Below, in pieces: positions 30,709-44,054 of a stretch of DNA of 64,000 nt (the stretch's first letter is position 1; each line of letters opens with the position of its first letter). The notes beneath the pieces are model-generated. The model worked only from the letters and a program-made list of their open reading frames with translations, searched no databases and had not been told where the DNA came from. The stretch covers positions 21,025,144 through 21,089,143 of the forward strand of contig CM067357.1 of assembly GCA_034190875.2 (NCBI GenBank), read 5' to 3'. This DNA comes from Urechis unicinctus (lineage: Eukaryota; Annelida; Polychaeta; Xenopneusta; Urechidae). Position numbers and translations under genes: made by a program.

Positions 30709-31289
30709 CGGATTGGCTTCCATCATTTGGGTGCACCTATCCATGGAATTGCATAGAACTGTCTTCAGTACGATGAGTTTGTTCAGGTTTACCTATCTGA
30801 CAGGCACCCCTTGAGCATCCAGTGACATATATATTTTTCAATCATACAGTTGTCATAGCTAGCTATAGGTGCTTCCAGAATCTGTATATCAATGACAAAA
30901 CTAATCATATCAGTGCTATTTGGATACATATTATGGAAAAAATAAACAAACACATAGGGTCTATTCAGTTTTATATGCATAACAATTACTCAGTGGCCAC
31001 AACCACTCCTTGCCCTTGTGGAATGCATCAGCTTAATCAATCTTCTGAATTATCATATTTATATAGATCCATGATATTGCTGCAAGGACAAAATGCATTG
31101 TATCCTGTACACAAGACAAAGGGCTATTGGATTAATATTAATGCAACAAGAAGGTCATCGAGTCTCAACCTTTGCTTCTCTCTCTTGATATAGGCAGGTC
31201 GGCTTTTCTTGGGCTGGGGTGGCCTGACAGCAGAGGCCTTCGCAAAAAGAGTACGAACAGCATCTGCCTTCAAAACCAGTTAACAACTT

Positions 31290-31496
31290 GTTAGACTATC
31301 CAACAAGCTCTTCTCTAAGTTTCAATGCCGGCTCAAAACATCACTCGGTTAAATGAAGCAAGACCACGAGTACTTGCCCGGGCCCGGCCGTTTGTCTACC
31401 TGGCCAGTCCATTGTTTCATTATCAGGAAACTTGAACAAGCTCATGCCGTCTAGACTTGTACGCGACCAACGCCCAGCACAACAACGATTAACCAT
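31290..31496 (-). pseudogene. Broken THAP zinc-finger frame, copy A
   Basis: Starts at ATG 31496 with M-V-N-R-C-C, aligned to the better copy at 61230 (M-V-N-C-C-C-V-G-G-C). The zinc-binding second cysteine is W here (G-R-W-S-R-T-S) and the first is R. A deletion and a shift remove the C-x2-H pair in frame, and a stop follows. Not functional. Confidence 0.65.
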
Positions 31497-32360
31497 CGTG
31501 TTTGGCGGGCACAAAATGGGTGAAAACGATCAAATATCACAAAACGAGACCTCCAACAAATTTCAATGTAAACAACGGGGAACTCCCTGCGTCTTTGAGA
31601 ACGGGATTACTTTGCTGACGGCACATGCCTGGGTCTGACCTAGGTCATGGCTGTCGTACCGATTCGTCGAACGCGCTAATATGAGCTGACATTTTATCAA
31701 ATGTTGGCCTTAACAGATCATATGCGCCGGTTATTTGACAGGTTTGATTTTATTGATCACATTGTGAATTGATTTCCGCGGAGTGCCTATTACCGTGCTA
31801 TAGGCACTTTAATACCAGTTAGGATGCTGTGTGGCAAATTTGAGATGAACTTATGTAGCTCATTTGTAGAAGTTCGAAAGATACAAGGGCTTTCGTGGTC
31901 ACTGTTCGGTATTATCACCTAATAATAATTTACCAACGATGTCAAAGCAAGGCACATTAACTTCCTTCCATCAAGCATTACTTATACAGCGATTTCAAAA
32001 TGCTAAGCTGCAACAAAACATTTTTTGTTAAATGTATTATTTCATATAACAACACTATAAGCATTGAGGCGTGCTACGTGCGTTTCATCACGGAAGACAT
32101 TGACAGTGCTTGCCATGTGTACCCGCTGAGCACAAGCAGCATTATTACATGACGGCACCATTAACATTTCATGATGGATGAGTTCGGACGCGCATTTGAT
32201 CATTCGGTGTGCCATAAATGGGAACAATTCGACGCATTCAGCAGTAATAATAATGAAATGAATCAGTTTTAAAACACCCGATTACCATGTTCACCTAATC
32301 AGGCAATACAACTGGAAGACTTTTACTGAAGTAAGTATTTTGGATGTGAATGACGCAGTT

Positions 32361-32879
32361 ATTGGAGACGGCAATATGTGCTTACTTTCCGTACAAATAC
32401 GCAGGTAGAATGTGTTATAGTAGGTCTGTGTTTCTCTTTTATTGGTTAATTATCTCACACGTTTATAAGTGTTTTACCTCTAATAGCATACACATTATCA
32501 ATGGCAAGGTCCTGCATAAAATAATTCACTTGCATTGGCTTCATTTGCCATAGCACTTTTTATGCACAGACATATGCCGCAGTCAGCACATTAACTGGTT
32601 TAATAACCGCAATATGCTGATGGCGAAGCGATTAAAATTGTAGCATTTGTCGTGTTGATACAAAAGGAACCCATTTCATTACCTTTGTATGGTGATTTAA
32701 TTGACGCAAGCACACTGGCCGAAAATACATATAAATGCGCATCTTATTCAATGATTATGAACATACTTACACATGCAATTAAGCATTCTTTTATTGACCA
32801 CAACGCCAGCAAAGCTTCCCCGCAGCGTCCGACACACTTAGGTGCAGGACAGGCGGTTATTTGCATGAATGCAATGTAA
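32361..32879 (+). pseudogene. OTU-protease-like gene remnant, unit 1
   Basis: Two pieces in the same strand. 32361-32399 reads I-G-D-G-N-M-C-L-L-S-V-Q-I, close to the OTU cysteine-protease catalytic motif G-D-G-N-C-L-F-R with one extra residue before the Cys, and is followed by a donor-like CGCAG|GTA. 32607-32879 is open for 90 codons (Y-A-D-G-E-A-I-K-I-V-A-F-V-V-L-I early, then GDLIDASTLAEN, then PTHLGAGQ), in the position and with the character of the helix and strand that follow in OTU domains. Five copies of the motif occur in the window with different damage. The OTU call is an inference from one motif; it could equally be a transposon gene of another type. Confidence 0.35.
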
Positions 32880-35800
32880 ATCACCGGAAAGACAGATATT
32901 GTTTGTGATGATGAGGAACTCGATGATGACATCAAGCATGCTGTCATCATAACGTTGATTAAACGCACCATGACAGCAATCTTGAAATCATGAGCAGGAC
33001 ACAGAATGCAATGGCATAAAGTGTTTGTCTTTAACTCAAGTCGATCTTCTGGATCCATCGTATATGATGTGCATTGCGATGATCACACAGTCAGATCTTA
33101 ACATGACTTGTGAATATAACTGTTTCCTTCTTCATAGCCGAGGCGTAATTACGACTCCTTTGGACCATAGCTCACTGCAGCCACACACGGCCACGCGATT
33201 TAGACTGGCAATATTTGTCCAATTCTCATACTGGGATAGCGGAAGATCATTGTGTAATCGACCAAATACCGCTCAAACTACTATTCATTACAAATGTATA
33301 TGTACGCATCTGGTTCATAATTATTAGCGTTCGAATACTGTCAGTTTTTAACATCTATATGTGTTTATTATGTTCGATCATTTGTCATATTGGCCAGTCA
33401 TGTTTGGTCCGCAAACTGCTTCCCTAAGTAAATCAACAACATCGTGGCCTCCCGAGGCTTTGACGTCTGAGAATAAGAAATAAAATTGATTTTGTTTATT
33501 GAAAATTTATGCCGCATCCCCGTTTCAGCCGGATAAAAACCAGTTAGGTCTGTGACGAATGGCCAATATTGGGAACCCAGCCATTGACGGGTTGCAAGTT
33601 GTAATGAAAGGTATTATTATTTGAGTCACGAACAGACGGCGACATTCTGTGTTTTGTTCTGATTGCCTGAGGTGAAATTTATTCTTTTTGTCTAGAATAT
33701 GTAAGCAGCGAAGTCAATCTGTCACACGTCGGGTTCTCAATAATGTTGATTGATTGTTCTCAGGCTAATGACCTCTTTTGTATGTGGTTGTGTTCTGATC
33801 CAGCTGTCACCTAATTATTTTTTCTCTATGTCCACCTCTTGACTGTCCTGGCTCTGTGGCTAACTGGCATCAAGTTTGACTTCAGTCTGAGCGCAGATGT
33901 GTGCAGCTCAACGTCAACAACGGGCTCCTTTGGATGTCTTCAGAAGAAAATCCGAATATTTACAACGCCATCTATCTAAACTTGCATTTTGCTATGATCG
34001 GATGATTGGAGTCACAACTATCAATGAATGTACGCCAAGCATGCTACATTTTTGACAAATAGGGTATATGCGTAATTTTGATTCCTCAATGGCAAACAAG
34101 CCATACCAAACTGAGACACCTTCGCCCAGAACCTCTGCCATAACAGTTCGCCATAACATTTAATCATTCGATATGTGTGAATCAACATAACATTAAGAGA
34201 AGGGTTCATTAATCTCCTTCTTAAATGTCAATTACCAACGCATGATACTACTGCTGCCCCTGTATTAACTACACAGCTACCCACATTGCTGAAAGGAAAT
34301 GATATTATGCTGAACAGAGACTTGTTTTTACTGATACAGAACAGTCATAATGAACAAAAAAACCTATATACTAAACCAGGAGGTAATCAAATGAGCAGTG
34401 TTGAAATCATTCACATTGTCTACTCTGCATCATCAACTTCTCGTGTTGTCAAACAGACTGCAGTGGCTCTTCTAACAAATGCTATATATAGATTTCTTAA
34501 ACCCTTAGCACACATTTATTACGTAGTGTGTTGAGCTCTTGGCCTTCGTCTGTCGCATATTAGCTGAACGTTAACGTTGGTAGAAGCGCAAGAGTAATCT
34601 CTGGGATTTCCTGTCAGTTAAGTGTTCCAAATGTCAATAATAATTAAATATATTAGGATAAACACTAAAGCCGCAATGTGGAAAAGCAGGATTTACCTCT
34701 ACATTATGTGACAACTTCATAAACATTTGTTCTTATTTCTATATGGCAATGAAGTCATGAATAAAAACCACATCCATTGTTCAAATAGCTCATTTGATTC
34801 ACTGCTTAGTAATTGCTCCGCATATCAAAAGACCCTAACTTACAGGAATTATTCTGTCCATTAATATTTTAACCAATTCCATTCCCGTACAAGGCCGTTC
34901 TTGATTTGAGTCATTTGGTTTACACTTGATACAACTAAAAGAGGAGCTACTCATAAATATCAGCCTTTATAGTTGATACTTGTTAATAATTAATATGCGA
35001 CAATATGTTGCAACTGTCAAATATATTCCATTTGTCAAGGTTGTAATACCGCGTATACTCTCGTAGTATATTTGTGTGTTCGAAGCGGCCAGGTATGATG
35101 TATGAGATTCTTCATATCTGTGTTGAGTCTTATGTGAAATCATCGTGATTACCTAGTATTGTACAGGCGCTGCAGATTAATTATGCAAGAAGTCTTTCCT
35201 TTTCATCCAAAACAAGCAATGACGCCATTACCGGGTGCAGGTATGCTGCGCTAGCGACACATACCATTCACATCTGATAAGTAAGCATTTCGATCTAGCA
35301 ATGATGTGAAAGGGGTTCTCTTAAGCACCTTACTAATTACAATAATGGAGTGATTATTTTTTTTTATGAACGTAGACGATTAACCAGCCTAGCCGAAGCC
35401 CAGTTACGACCGTGCACTCTCGGTTGATATTTCCATAAAGAGTAGAGCCCCGACACAGCAAACACTTTGTTTCTCATTGGTCGTTTTAGAAGCTAGAATT
35501 TTGTTCTAGTGTTATATATTTTGGAAAATATTTTGCTCAGCGACAATATAAGAGAGCAACAGGTAATGCACCATGTATGGATACCTGTGCCACTGACTTC
35601 CCAGGTTGTCTGCTCCCAGATTGATATTGTGACGCATGTGGCTATTGAGACAGAATAGTGTTGCCCTTAGATGTGCACCATAATCAGCATTCAGAATATA
35701 CAGAAAAATACGTTAACCACAACAGTAAGCTAAAAGATAAACAGAAGCAGGTGCAATTCCCAATCTCATTCTTAAGCGTCTTTGGCTGATGGGATGAATC

Positions 35801-36680
35801 TCAATAGGCTACCGATATTTTCAAATATCTTAAGCTGTGTTTTGTAATATTGTCCTGTTTGATTAGTAGCTGTGTTTTATCTGTTTCGATGTTTTGATAC
35901 TGTAATGACATATGTATTGAAATGGTTTCCCTATTTAACGAACGAAAACTAGGGAGGGGCCAATGGTTCAAATTATGTTTTTAGCTTGTCCACAATGCAT
36001 TATGGTTTTAGCAAATATTGGTTACAATGTACAATTATCTCATTTCTACATTATTCAATTCAATGGTTCAACGCACCCCCTGATTACGTGATAATAGCCA
36101 CACCAATATTGACCTAACTGATCAAATATAACTCTATTTCTTGCTCTTGTTATGAGTTTGGTTCTCCATGTCAATGATTGCCAGGTCTACTCGTTCACAA
36201 TATCCACACTATTAGATAAAACAATTGATTAAAACATAGACTTAATGTTTTGAGTGAAACCGTAATGACAATAAGAAGTCATTTCCAACTCCAGACTGAG
36301 CATCATTGGAAGAACCAAGGCTGGCTAGTCACGTCAGCTCAGCGGAACTGTTTCGTTATAGAAATCAACGTCAAGGTAACATTCTGAAGCATGAAATTGT
36401 GTTGATTGGCAATCAATGCTGCGTCTCAGTAAACGTTGTGAAAAGTGTGCCATCATTCTGAAATTCGTCGAAAACGGCACTCCAGCAGCAGCGAAGCTGA
36501 AAATAGACTGATTGTGCCAACATTCCTAATTCCGGCGACTACGGCATCCTGACGGAAGAGAAGTTAATTTGTAGTTGATTCATGCTCAGATTTTTCACGA
36601 CAACAGATCAAAGTATGCATTGGATCGCATCTAAGCTATATATTACGTTGTTTTGACAAACTCACTGTTGGCTCTCAATG

Positions 36681-37715
36681 TGTAGTACACCCCATATAAC
36701 TGTGGGTTTGCCCTCATTCAGGTTATGAAAGGTAACTGCCAAGATCCAGCTGCTCTGTGGCGACATGTTTGTCTAACAGGAGAGCCATCCATGTATTGTA
36801 ATCATCATAACTCATTGCCGGCGTTGTAACGTTTTATTCATAAAAGTGACGTAATCCTCTCGCCCATGATATCTCTGGAAAGCGACTGTGCTTATCAACA
36901 ACAATCTATTTGGATTTTTGATATCATGCTGATATTCATTTGCAAATCCAACTTAAATGACGAACATAATCATACATGAAGACACGCATGATTACAAAGA
37001 TTGTTAATAGCATGTACAACGGTAACCATTATAAAACTCCTTTCACATAAAGCCATGTCGAAGGTTCAAGCGCTTCAAACGAAATAAAATTGGAGCCGTA
37101 CATTGTTCAGGCATCCCTGCATTTCTGTGAGACTTAGTCATAGATACCACTGGTAAAGCCTCCCAAACATTATGCATCTCACCAGGTGAACGAGATTTCA
37201 TAACGCCTGATTTGTTAATGGTCCTAACTTGTCTTGGTATGGGTTTTGAATTACTAAGTGCAATGTATGAAAGTCGAATAACGTCACTGTTCATTATGGA
37301 TGATGTGTCCCATGTGACGCACCATGACACAGCAGTAGCACGATCAGACACGTTCGCTTTAAACATGGAGGAATATAAAGATAATTATAGCACACAAAAT
37401 GATGTGCAAAGTGTGTGCTCACTACTAACCAGAATTTATGCATTTTACTCTACACAAATGTTTCAACTTGAACGGGCTATTTAATGTCGACAAACAGCAA
37501 ACTCGATCATGTACGTTATGATGTCTTTTGCATTACTAGCCATGACAAAGCCGGCCGCAACTGAAAAATGCAATATCATTAAGGGTCAAACAATCTCATG
37601 AAATTAACATTGTTAATCATATCAACGTGATTTACAGCTATGTAGGGTAGCGACAACAAATGAAGAGACCTCCGCCAAGATCCAGTGCCACAAATCTAAT
37701 TTCATAAGAAAGCGA
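36681..37715. mobile_element. ~1.03-kb insertion present only in unit 2
   Basis: Absent from unit 1 (junction near 27885) and from the older copy (junction near 12470), so it was gained in unit 2. A 12-bp direct repeat GCCAAGATCCAG occurs near both ends (36738-36749 and 37674-37685). A 107-codon minus-strand frame (37043-37366) and an overlapping plus-strand frame lie inside, with no recognised domain. I see no clear inverted ends, so the element type is unknown; an ectopic filler insertion is also possible. Confidence 0.55.
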
Positions 37716-40339
37716 AAGCGCTAATTTGCCTTATGGTAACTTTACGTCAGTATTCACTGAAAAGAAAGCAGGACTCTCTGAGCCAGTTGCATTATTCAAC
37801 AGCAGTGATGCGGAAAAACTAGAGACAAGATTCTATTCAGTTAAGACGTAAATCTGAATTAGCGTTTGGAATGCTCTATGCGACCGGTTATGTGCATGAT
37901 CAAAATATAGAAAACCCATTATGCCACATCCTAGTCTACGTGCCTCGGTTGGTCCCAAGCTGGCATATTTGCTAGCGGAATTTCAACTGCGTTTCAACTG
38001 CAGCACAGCAAAGTATTATCATCCAAGAAAAAACGTGAAATATTATCCTGTTATGTGCAGAACGGGCCTTATTTTAAGCCGGTATTATTATCAGGTATCC
38101 TTCATAAACTTTAATGTAGCAGCAATGCGGTTGATGAGTTAAATAGCGTTTGATCGTTTGTATTCATCATTGCTGTACAGGCTGTATTACCTATCATAAC
38201 ATTGATGCGAAGATAGAATGGATAGGTGTGGTGCTATAAAATTGCTCTTTGATATAAAAAGCAGGGGACCTTGATTGCTTATAAAGAGGAATTACATGAA
38301 TGACGAATTTTAAAAACGGTTCTATCTAATTAAATATTGCTTGTTCAAGGCAATTCCCGCGAGCGTGGCATGAATCATTTTTATATTGAATGATTTTTAG
38401 AGACTTCCATTACACCAATAATCGATCCATTATCTCGCAGAAACTCTTTGATATTGAGTCCTTTGTTTATTATAAAAGTCGCGGCGAATTAATAATATCT
38501 TATATATGAGGCTATATACGGCAGTGTTTAAACTTCACAACACAATAAGACAATTAATAAGAAGCTATATCTGTTACACATAATGGATCGTCTTTCCTAG
38601 CTTTCTGAACATAGGATCAGCAAACCATTCGTAATCATGGTTCGTCATGGTAACATAAGCATTTATACATTTCACCTCCATTTACTCTCACATTACCTCA
38701 GCGCGGTTACTTGTCCTTTAATCACGAAATTATTAATGCTCCTCCATGTGCCAATTAGATTTTCTATCATCGATAATGTACCGTTATATGTCAATGGACG
38801 TAGAGATTAAAAGGTACTTATTTCAGCTGAATATATCCTCACAAGTAAAAGGTTATAAGATCACTGGCAGATGTTGATATCGCATTTTACAGGCATCAGA
38901 CAGCTTTTTACAAATGTGCATATGAACGTTTATTTTTCTAACACCTCAGTGTGGCAGCACTAAGTTGAGGATATAATTAGACGCATGCAAGGAATACTCA
39001 TTGATCAACTCATAAGGGTAAGACACGCTGTTTTCAGTCACCCTAAATTGCTTTTGGAACTAAGACCAATCATCAAACCAATGAGCGATAGTAGGACTAT
39101 ATCCATGACTTGGTCTTAGTCACCATGATACTGTATTCCTGGAGATGTTGTTGATGGTGCCTGCAATGATAGCAATTCGGCAATTAGAGGCCAGGTATTG
39201 CTTGAGAAGAAACTGTTATTGGAACCACGACAAACTACACTGTCGTGAATATCGTACAATCAACATCACAGGTGAATAAATTACCCTGTTGTTCAGACAG
39301 AGACAACACTGATAACGATTTATGATTCAGTCATCAATCATGCTATTCTATATGATCACATTCTACACTTTGTATAGCATTTTGGTGGGCACAATATATC
39401 TCAACGAATTGTGCACATAGTTTAACCTATGTGATTTGTGTCGGAGAATGCGGCCAGCTTTGTGTTGCTCACAGACATAAGACAATTTACAAACCTTTGA
39501 TACTTCATATCCCATGCCCGTCCAATTCCAGTGAACTGTCTGTCCGGTTGGTGGGTTTTTAAGTTGCCGTGGAAAAATATCAGTTGATATATTGGCTTAG
39601 GGCGTTAGAGAGTTGTCAGTGAGTGATCATGGGTTCTGTAGCATCATTCAACTTTTATCAAAGATGTCTCCGGTTCACTGCAGCTTGGTCCTTATAGCCT
39701 TCTATGTCACTCTGTTACTTAAACGTAACCCGATATGCTCGTTTTTATGCATGGCTGTATGATGTACCTGGTCGTTTACCTGAGGCTTAGAATGAGCACT
39801 GACATGCTGTTTAATTGTTGTCTACGCTGATTGTCGCCTCTCATCTCACACGTTTCGTTATTGCCCTTTATCTTTCATAAAACACAAACAACGTCCTCCC
39901 ATCGTATAAGTGATAGTGTCTTTTAGCTTTCATACATGCATAAACACTTAAGTAGTATTCAAAGTTGAAGCACAAATAAGTGCATGAATTAAACTTGGCT
40001 GGGAATTTGGCCACGGTTTCAATCGTCAATGTGTCATATCATGATAAATGCTAAGGTACAGTGCGCTAACGTCAGCCATATGGTACATAATGTTTACCTA
40101 CAAGTGTGCAGGCCAATCATGTAAAGAGTCGTTTTTTGTTACCCAGAAATTTATCCAAGCTGGAGGGCGCTCGTTACAATGCCCATCGCACGAAATATCA
40201 TAGGTTATGGTATTATTAACATGGTCAGTATTACATCTGAGGTTCAATGAATGTACAACACAGCTAAAACATATTTGTCATACAATATGCCATCACTAAT
40301 GACATACATTATTATCCTCATCACTACATCATTTTACAG

Positions 40340-40747
40340 GTGTCTAAGTAGCTACTGTCAACCAATAGCAGAGGTTGAAGATTATGTATGCAGTATGGAG
40401 TTTCATGGAGTCATTACATCTCTAGAAAATTGCCCCATTCCAATTGGTTTAAGAACAATCTATGTGAACTCTTGAACCTTGCAAGTGGCATATTTCTCCT
40501 ACAGACAACAATTGTCAGATAATGATGTACAAAGGTGAAGGAATTGTTTATTATTATCTTACTACCACATACATATGTACAGAGGCTTACAGTCATTATC
40601 ATCAATTTCAATATACTAATTGAAACCTGTTTGACAGAAAAACTTTTGAGCATGGAAACATCAACATTGTCATTTTACAGGTTCCAGCCATTTCTTCAAA
40701 GCATGTGCATGCACTGGTGCTGTCAAGGTCAAATATTGATAAAGTGA
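40340..40747 (+). pseudogene. P2X7-tail (ballast) domain gene, broken copy B
   Basis: Exon 40340-40534 (acceptor TTTTACAG|G, donor CAAAG|GTGAAG) and exon from 40681 to the stop at 40745-40747 repeat the layout of copy A. The deletion that removes C-x4-H-P-G-F is shared with copy A. Further single-base changes have accumulated (M for A in the C-S-A-E stretch, C for S before P-I-P-I-G). Confidence 0.6.
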
Positions 40748-41329
40748 TGGATTGGCTTCCATCATTTGGGTGCACCTATCCATGGAGTCAGAAGGATGCA
40801 TAGAATTGTCTTCAGTACCATGAGTTTGTTCAGATTTACCTATCTGACAGGCACCCCTTGAACATCCAGTGACATACATATTTGTCAACCATATAGTTGT
40901 CATAGCTAGCCATAGGTGCTTCCAGAATCTGTTTATCAATGACAAAACTAGTTATATCAGTGCTATTTCAATAAATATTGTGGACAAAATAGACAAATAC
41001 CTAGGGTCTATTCAATATTATATGCATAACAATTGTTCAATGGCCACAACCACTCCTTGCCCTTGTGGAATGCATCAGCTAAATCAATCTTCTGAATTAT
41101 CATATTTATATAGATCCATGATATTGCTGCAAGGTCAAACTGTATTGTATCCTCTACACAAGACAAAGGGCTATTTGATTAATATTAATGCAACAAGTCT
41201 CAATCTCTGCTTCTCTCTCATGATATAGGCAGGTTGGCTTTTCTTGGGCTGGGGTGGCCTGACAGCAGAGGCCTTCGCAAAAAGAGTACGAACAGCATCT
41301 GCCTTCAAAACCAGTTTACAGCTTGTTAG

Positions 41330-41532
41330 ACTATCAAACCAAGCTCTTCTCTAAGTTTCGATGCCGGCTCAAAACATCACTCAGTTAAATGAAGCAAGAC
41401 CACGAGTACTTGCCCGGGCCCGGCCGTTTGTCTACCTGGCCAGTCCATTGTTTCATTATCAGGAAACTTGAACAAGCTCATGCCATCTAGACTTGTACGC
41501 GACCAACGCCCAGCACAACAACGATTAACCAT
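41330..41532 (-). pseudogene. Broken THAP zinc-finger frame, copy B
   Basis: Starts at ATG 41532 and carries the same lost cysteines and downstream shift as copy A. Decayed and not functional. Confidence 0.6.
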
Positions 41533-42394
41533 CGTGTTTGGCGGTCACAAGATGGGTGAAAACGATCAAATATCACAAAACGAGAGACGATCCCCAACAA
41601 ATTTCAATGTAAACAACGGGGAACTCCCTGCGTCTTTGAGAACGGGATTACTTTGCAGACGGCACATGCCTGGGTCTGACCTAGGTCATGGCTGTCGTAC
41701 CGATTCGTCGAACGCGCTAATATGAGCTGACATTTTATCAAATGTTGGCCTTAACAGATCATATGCGCCGGTTATTTGACAGGTTTGATTTTATTGATCA
41801 CATTGTGAATTGATTTCCGCGGAGTGCCTATTACCGTGCTATAGGCACTTTAATACCAGTTAGGATGCTGTGTGGCAAATTTGAGATGAACTTATGAATT
41901 TCATTTGTAGAAGTTCGAAAGATACAAAGGCTTTCGTGGTCACTGTTCGGTATTATCACCTAATAATAATTTACCAACGATGTCAAAGCAAGGCACATTA
42001 ACTTCCTTCCATCAGTCATTATACAGCGATTTCAAAATGCTGAGCTGCAACAAAACATTTTTTGTTAAATGTATTATTTCATATAACAACACTATAAGCA
42101 TTGAGGCGTGCTACGTGCGTTTCATCACAGAAGACATTGACAATGTTTGCCATGTGTACCCGCTGAGCACAACCAGCATTATTACATGACGGCACCATTA
42201 ACATTTCATGATGGATGAGTTCGGACGCGCATTTGATCATTCGGTGTGCCATAAATGGGAACAATTCGACGCATTCAGCAGTAATAATAATGAAATGAAT
42301 CAGTTTTAAAACAACCGATTACCATGTTCACCTAATCAGGCATTACAACTGGAAGACTTTTACGGAAGTATTTTGGATGTAAATGATACCAGTT

Positions 42395-42771
42395 ATTGGC
42401 GACGTCAATATGTGCTTACTTTCCGTACAAATACGTAGGTAGAATGTGTTATGTTGGGTCTGTGTTGCTCTTTTATTGGTTATCTCACACCGTATATAAG
42501 TGTATTGCGATGCCACATGACCTCTAATAGTATACACATTATCAATGGCAAGGTCCTGCATAAAATAATTCACTTGCATTTGGCTTCAGTTGCCATTGCA
42601 ATTTTTATGCAGAGACATATGCCGCAGTCAGCACATTAACTGGTTTAATAACCGCAATATGCTGATGGCGAAGCGATTACCATTGTAGCATTTGTCGTGT
42701 TGATACAAAAGGAAACTATTACATTACCGTCATATGGTGATTTAATTGACGCAAGCCGAAAATACATATAA
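42395..42771 (+). pseudogene. OTU-protease-like gene remnant, unit 2
   Basis: 42395-42433 reads I-G-D-V-N-M-C-L-L-S-V-Q-I (glycine before Asn changed to Val). 42652-42771 reads Y-A-D-G-E-A-I-T-I-V-A-F-V-V-L-I and stops early after a deletion in the ASTLAEN part. More damaged than the unit 1 copy. Confidence 0.35.
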
Positions 42772-42916
42772 ATGCATATTGTATTCAATGATTATGAACA
42801 TACTTACACATGTAATTAAGCATTCTTTTATTGACCACAACGCCAGCAAAGCTTCCCCGCAGCGTCCGACACATTTAGGTGCAGGACAGGCGGTTATTTG
42901 CATGAATGCAATGTAA

Positions 42917-43207
42917 ATCACCGGAAAGTCAGATATTGTTTGTGATGATGAGGAACTCGATGATGAAATCAAGCATACTGTCATCATAACGGTGATAAAA
43001 CGCATCATGACAGCAATTTTGAAATATTCAGCAGGAACAGAATGCATTGGCATAAAGTATTTGTCTATAACTCATGTCGATCTTCTGGATCCAGTGTATA
43101 TGATGTGCATTGCGTTGATCACACAGACAGATCTTAACATGACTTGTGAATATAACTGTTTCCCTCTACATAGCCGAGGCATAATTACGACTCTTTTTGG
43201 GCTATAG
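42917..43207 (+). pseudogene. Open remnant of unknown gene downstream of OTU-like piece
   Basis: A 96-codon stretch without an ATG, open from just after TAA at about 42914 to the stop at 43205-43207. It is acidic at first (D-D-E-E-L-D-D-E-I-K-H), then hydrophobic with several cysteines. In unit 1 the same sequence (from about 32880) goes out of frame after L-K-S. It may belong to the same ancestral gene as the OTU-like pieces. Function unknown. Confidence 0.3.
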
Positions 43208-44054
43208 CTCACTGCAGCCACACACGGCCACGCGATTTAGACCGGCAATATTTGTCCAATTCTCATACTAGGATAGCGGAATATCATTGTGTAATCGACC
43301 AAATAGTGCTCAAACTACTATTCATTACAAATTTATATGTACGCATCTGGTTCATAATTACTAGCTTTCGAATACTGTCAGTTTTTAACATCTTTATGGG
43401 TTTATTATGTTCGATCATTTGTCATATTGGCCAGTTGATTTTGTTGATGGAAAATTTATGCAGCATCCCCGTTTCAGCCGAATTGAAACAAGCAAGGTTT
43501 GTGACGAATGGCCAATATTTGGAACCCAGCCGTTGGCGAGTTGCAAGTTCTAATGAAAGGTATTATTATTTCTGTCACGAAAAGACGGCGACATTCTGTG
43601 TTTTGTTCTGATTGCCTGAAGTGGAACGTATTTTGTGTGTCTGGAATATGTAAGTCAATCTGTCACACGTGGGGTTCTCAATAATGTTGATTGACTGTTC
43701 TCGGGTAATTGACCTCTTATCAATGTGGTTCTGTTCTTATCTAGTTGGCACCCATTTATTTCTTCTATATGTCCACCTTGCGACTGCCCTGGCTCCGTGT
43801 CTCAATGTCATCACGTTTGACTTTCGTCTGAGCACAGAGGTGTGCAGCTCCCTTCGATGTCTTCCGAAAAAAACCCGAATATTTACAACGCCATCTATCC
43901 AAACTTGCATCTTGCTATGATCGGATGATTGGAGTCACAATTATGATTGAATGTACGCCAAGCATGCTACATTTTTGATAAATAGGGCATTTGCGTAATT
44001 TTGATTCCCCAATGGCAAACAAGCCATACCAAACCGAGACACCTTCTCTCAGAA

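Larger units (their letters stand above)
30102..31808. mobile_element. Decayed TTAA/THAP element, copy A
   Basis: Left end 30102-30116 (AGAGCCCATCGCACG) and right end 31794-31808 (CGTGCTATAGGCACT) are degenerate versions of the perfect 15-bp inverted ends of the copy at 59569-61540. The right flank still reads TTAA (31809-31812); the left flank has become GTAA. 1,707 bp. It keeps the second and third exons of the P2X7-tail-like gene on the plus strand and a broken THAP frame on the minus strand, but lacks the first exon found at 59925. Belongs to the same family as copies B and C. Confidence 0.85.
25276..34170 (+). repeat. Tandem unit 1 (~8.9 kb)
   Basis: Matches unit 2 (34171-44050) from end to end in the same orientation, at high identity. 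Anchors: 25388 to 34286, 28083 to 37911, 28959 to 38923, 30292 to 40340, 31496 to 41532, 32361 to 42395. It lacks a 1-kb segment found in unit 2 and a segment equivalent to 35935-36040. The unit carries a decayed TTAA element and OTU-like gene remnants. An 82-codon frame at 25388-25636, present with two changes at 34286-34534, has no known motif. Confidence 0.93.
40178..41849. mobile_element. Decayed TTAA/THAP element, copy B
   Basis: Left end 40178-40192 (AATGCCCATCGCACG), preceded by TTAC; right end 41835-41849 (CGTGCTATAGGCACT), followed by TTAA at 41850-41853. 1,672 bp. Internal content and damage match copy A, as expected from the duplication of the host unit. Confidence 0.85.
34171..44050 (+). 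repeat. Tandem unit 2 (~9.9 kb)
   Basis: Second copy of the unit described at 25276-34170, directly adjoining it. The left boundary is where TGTGAATCAACATAAC resumes the start of unit 1; the right boundary is where the 45-bp minisatellite begins. It differs from unit 1 mainly by an extra 1-kb segment (36681-37715) and several smaller indels, and it keeps the segment 35935-36040 also seen in the older copy at 11899-11990. Confidence 0.93.
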
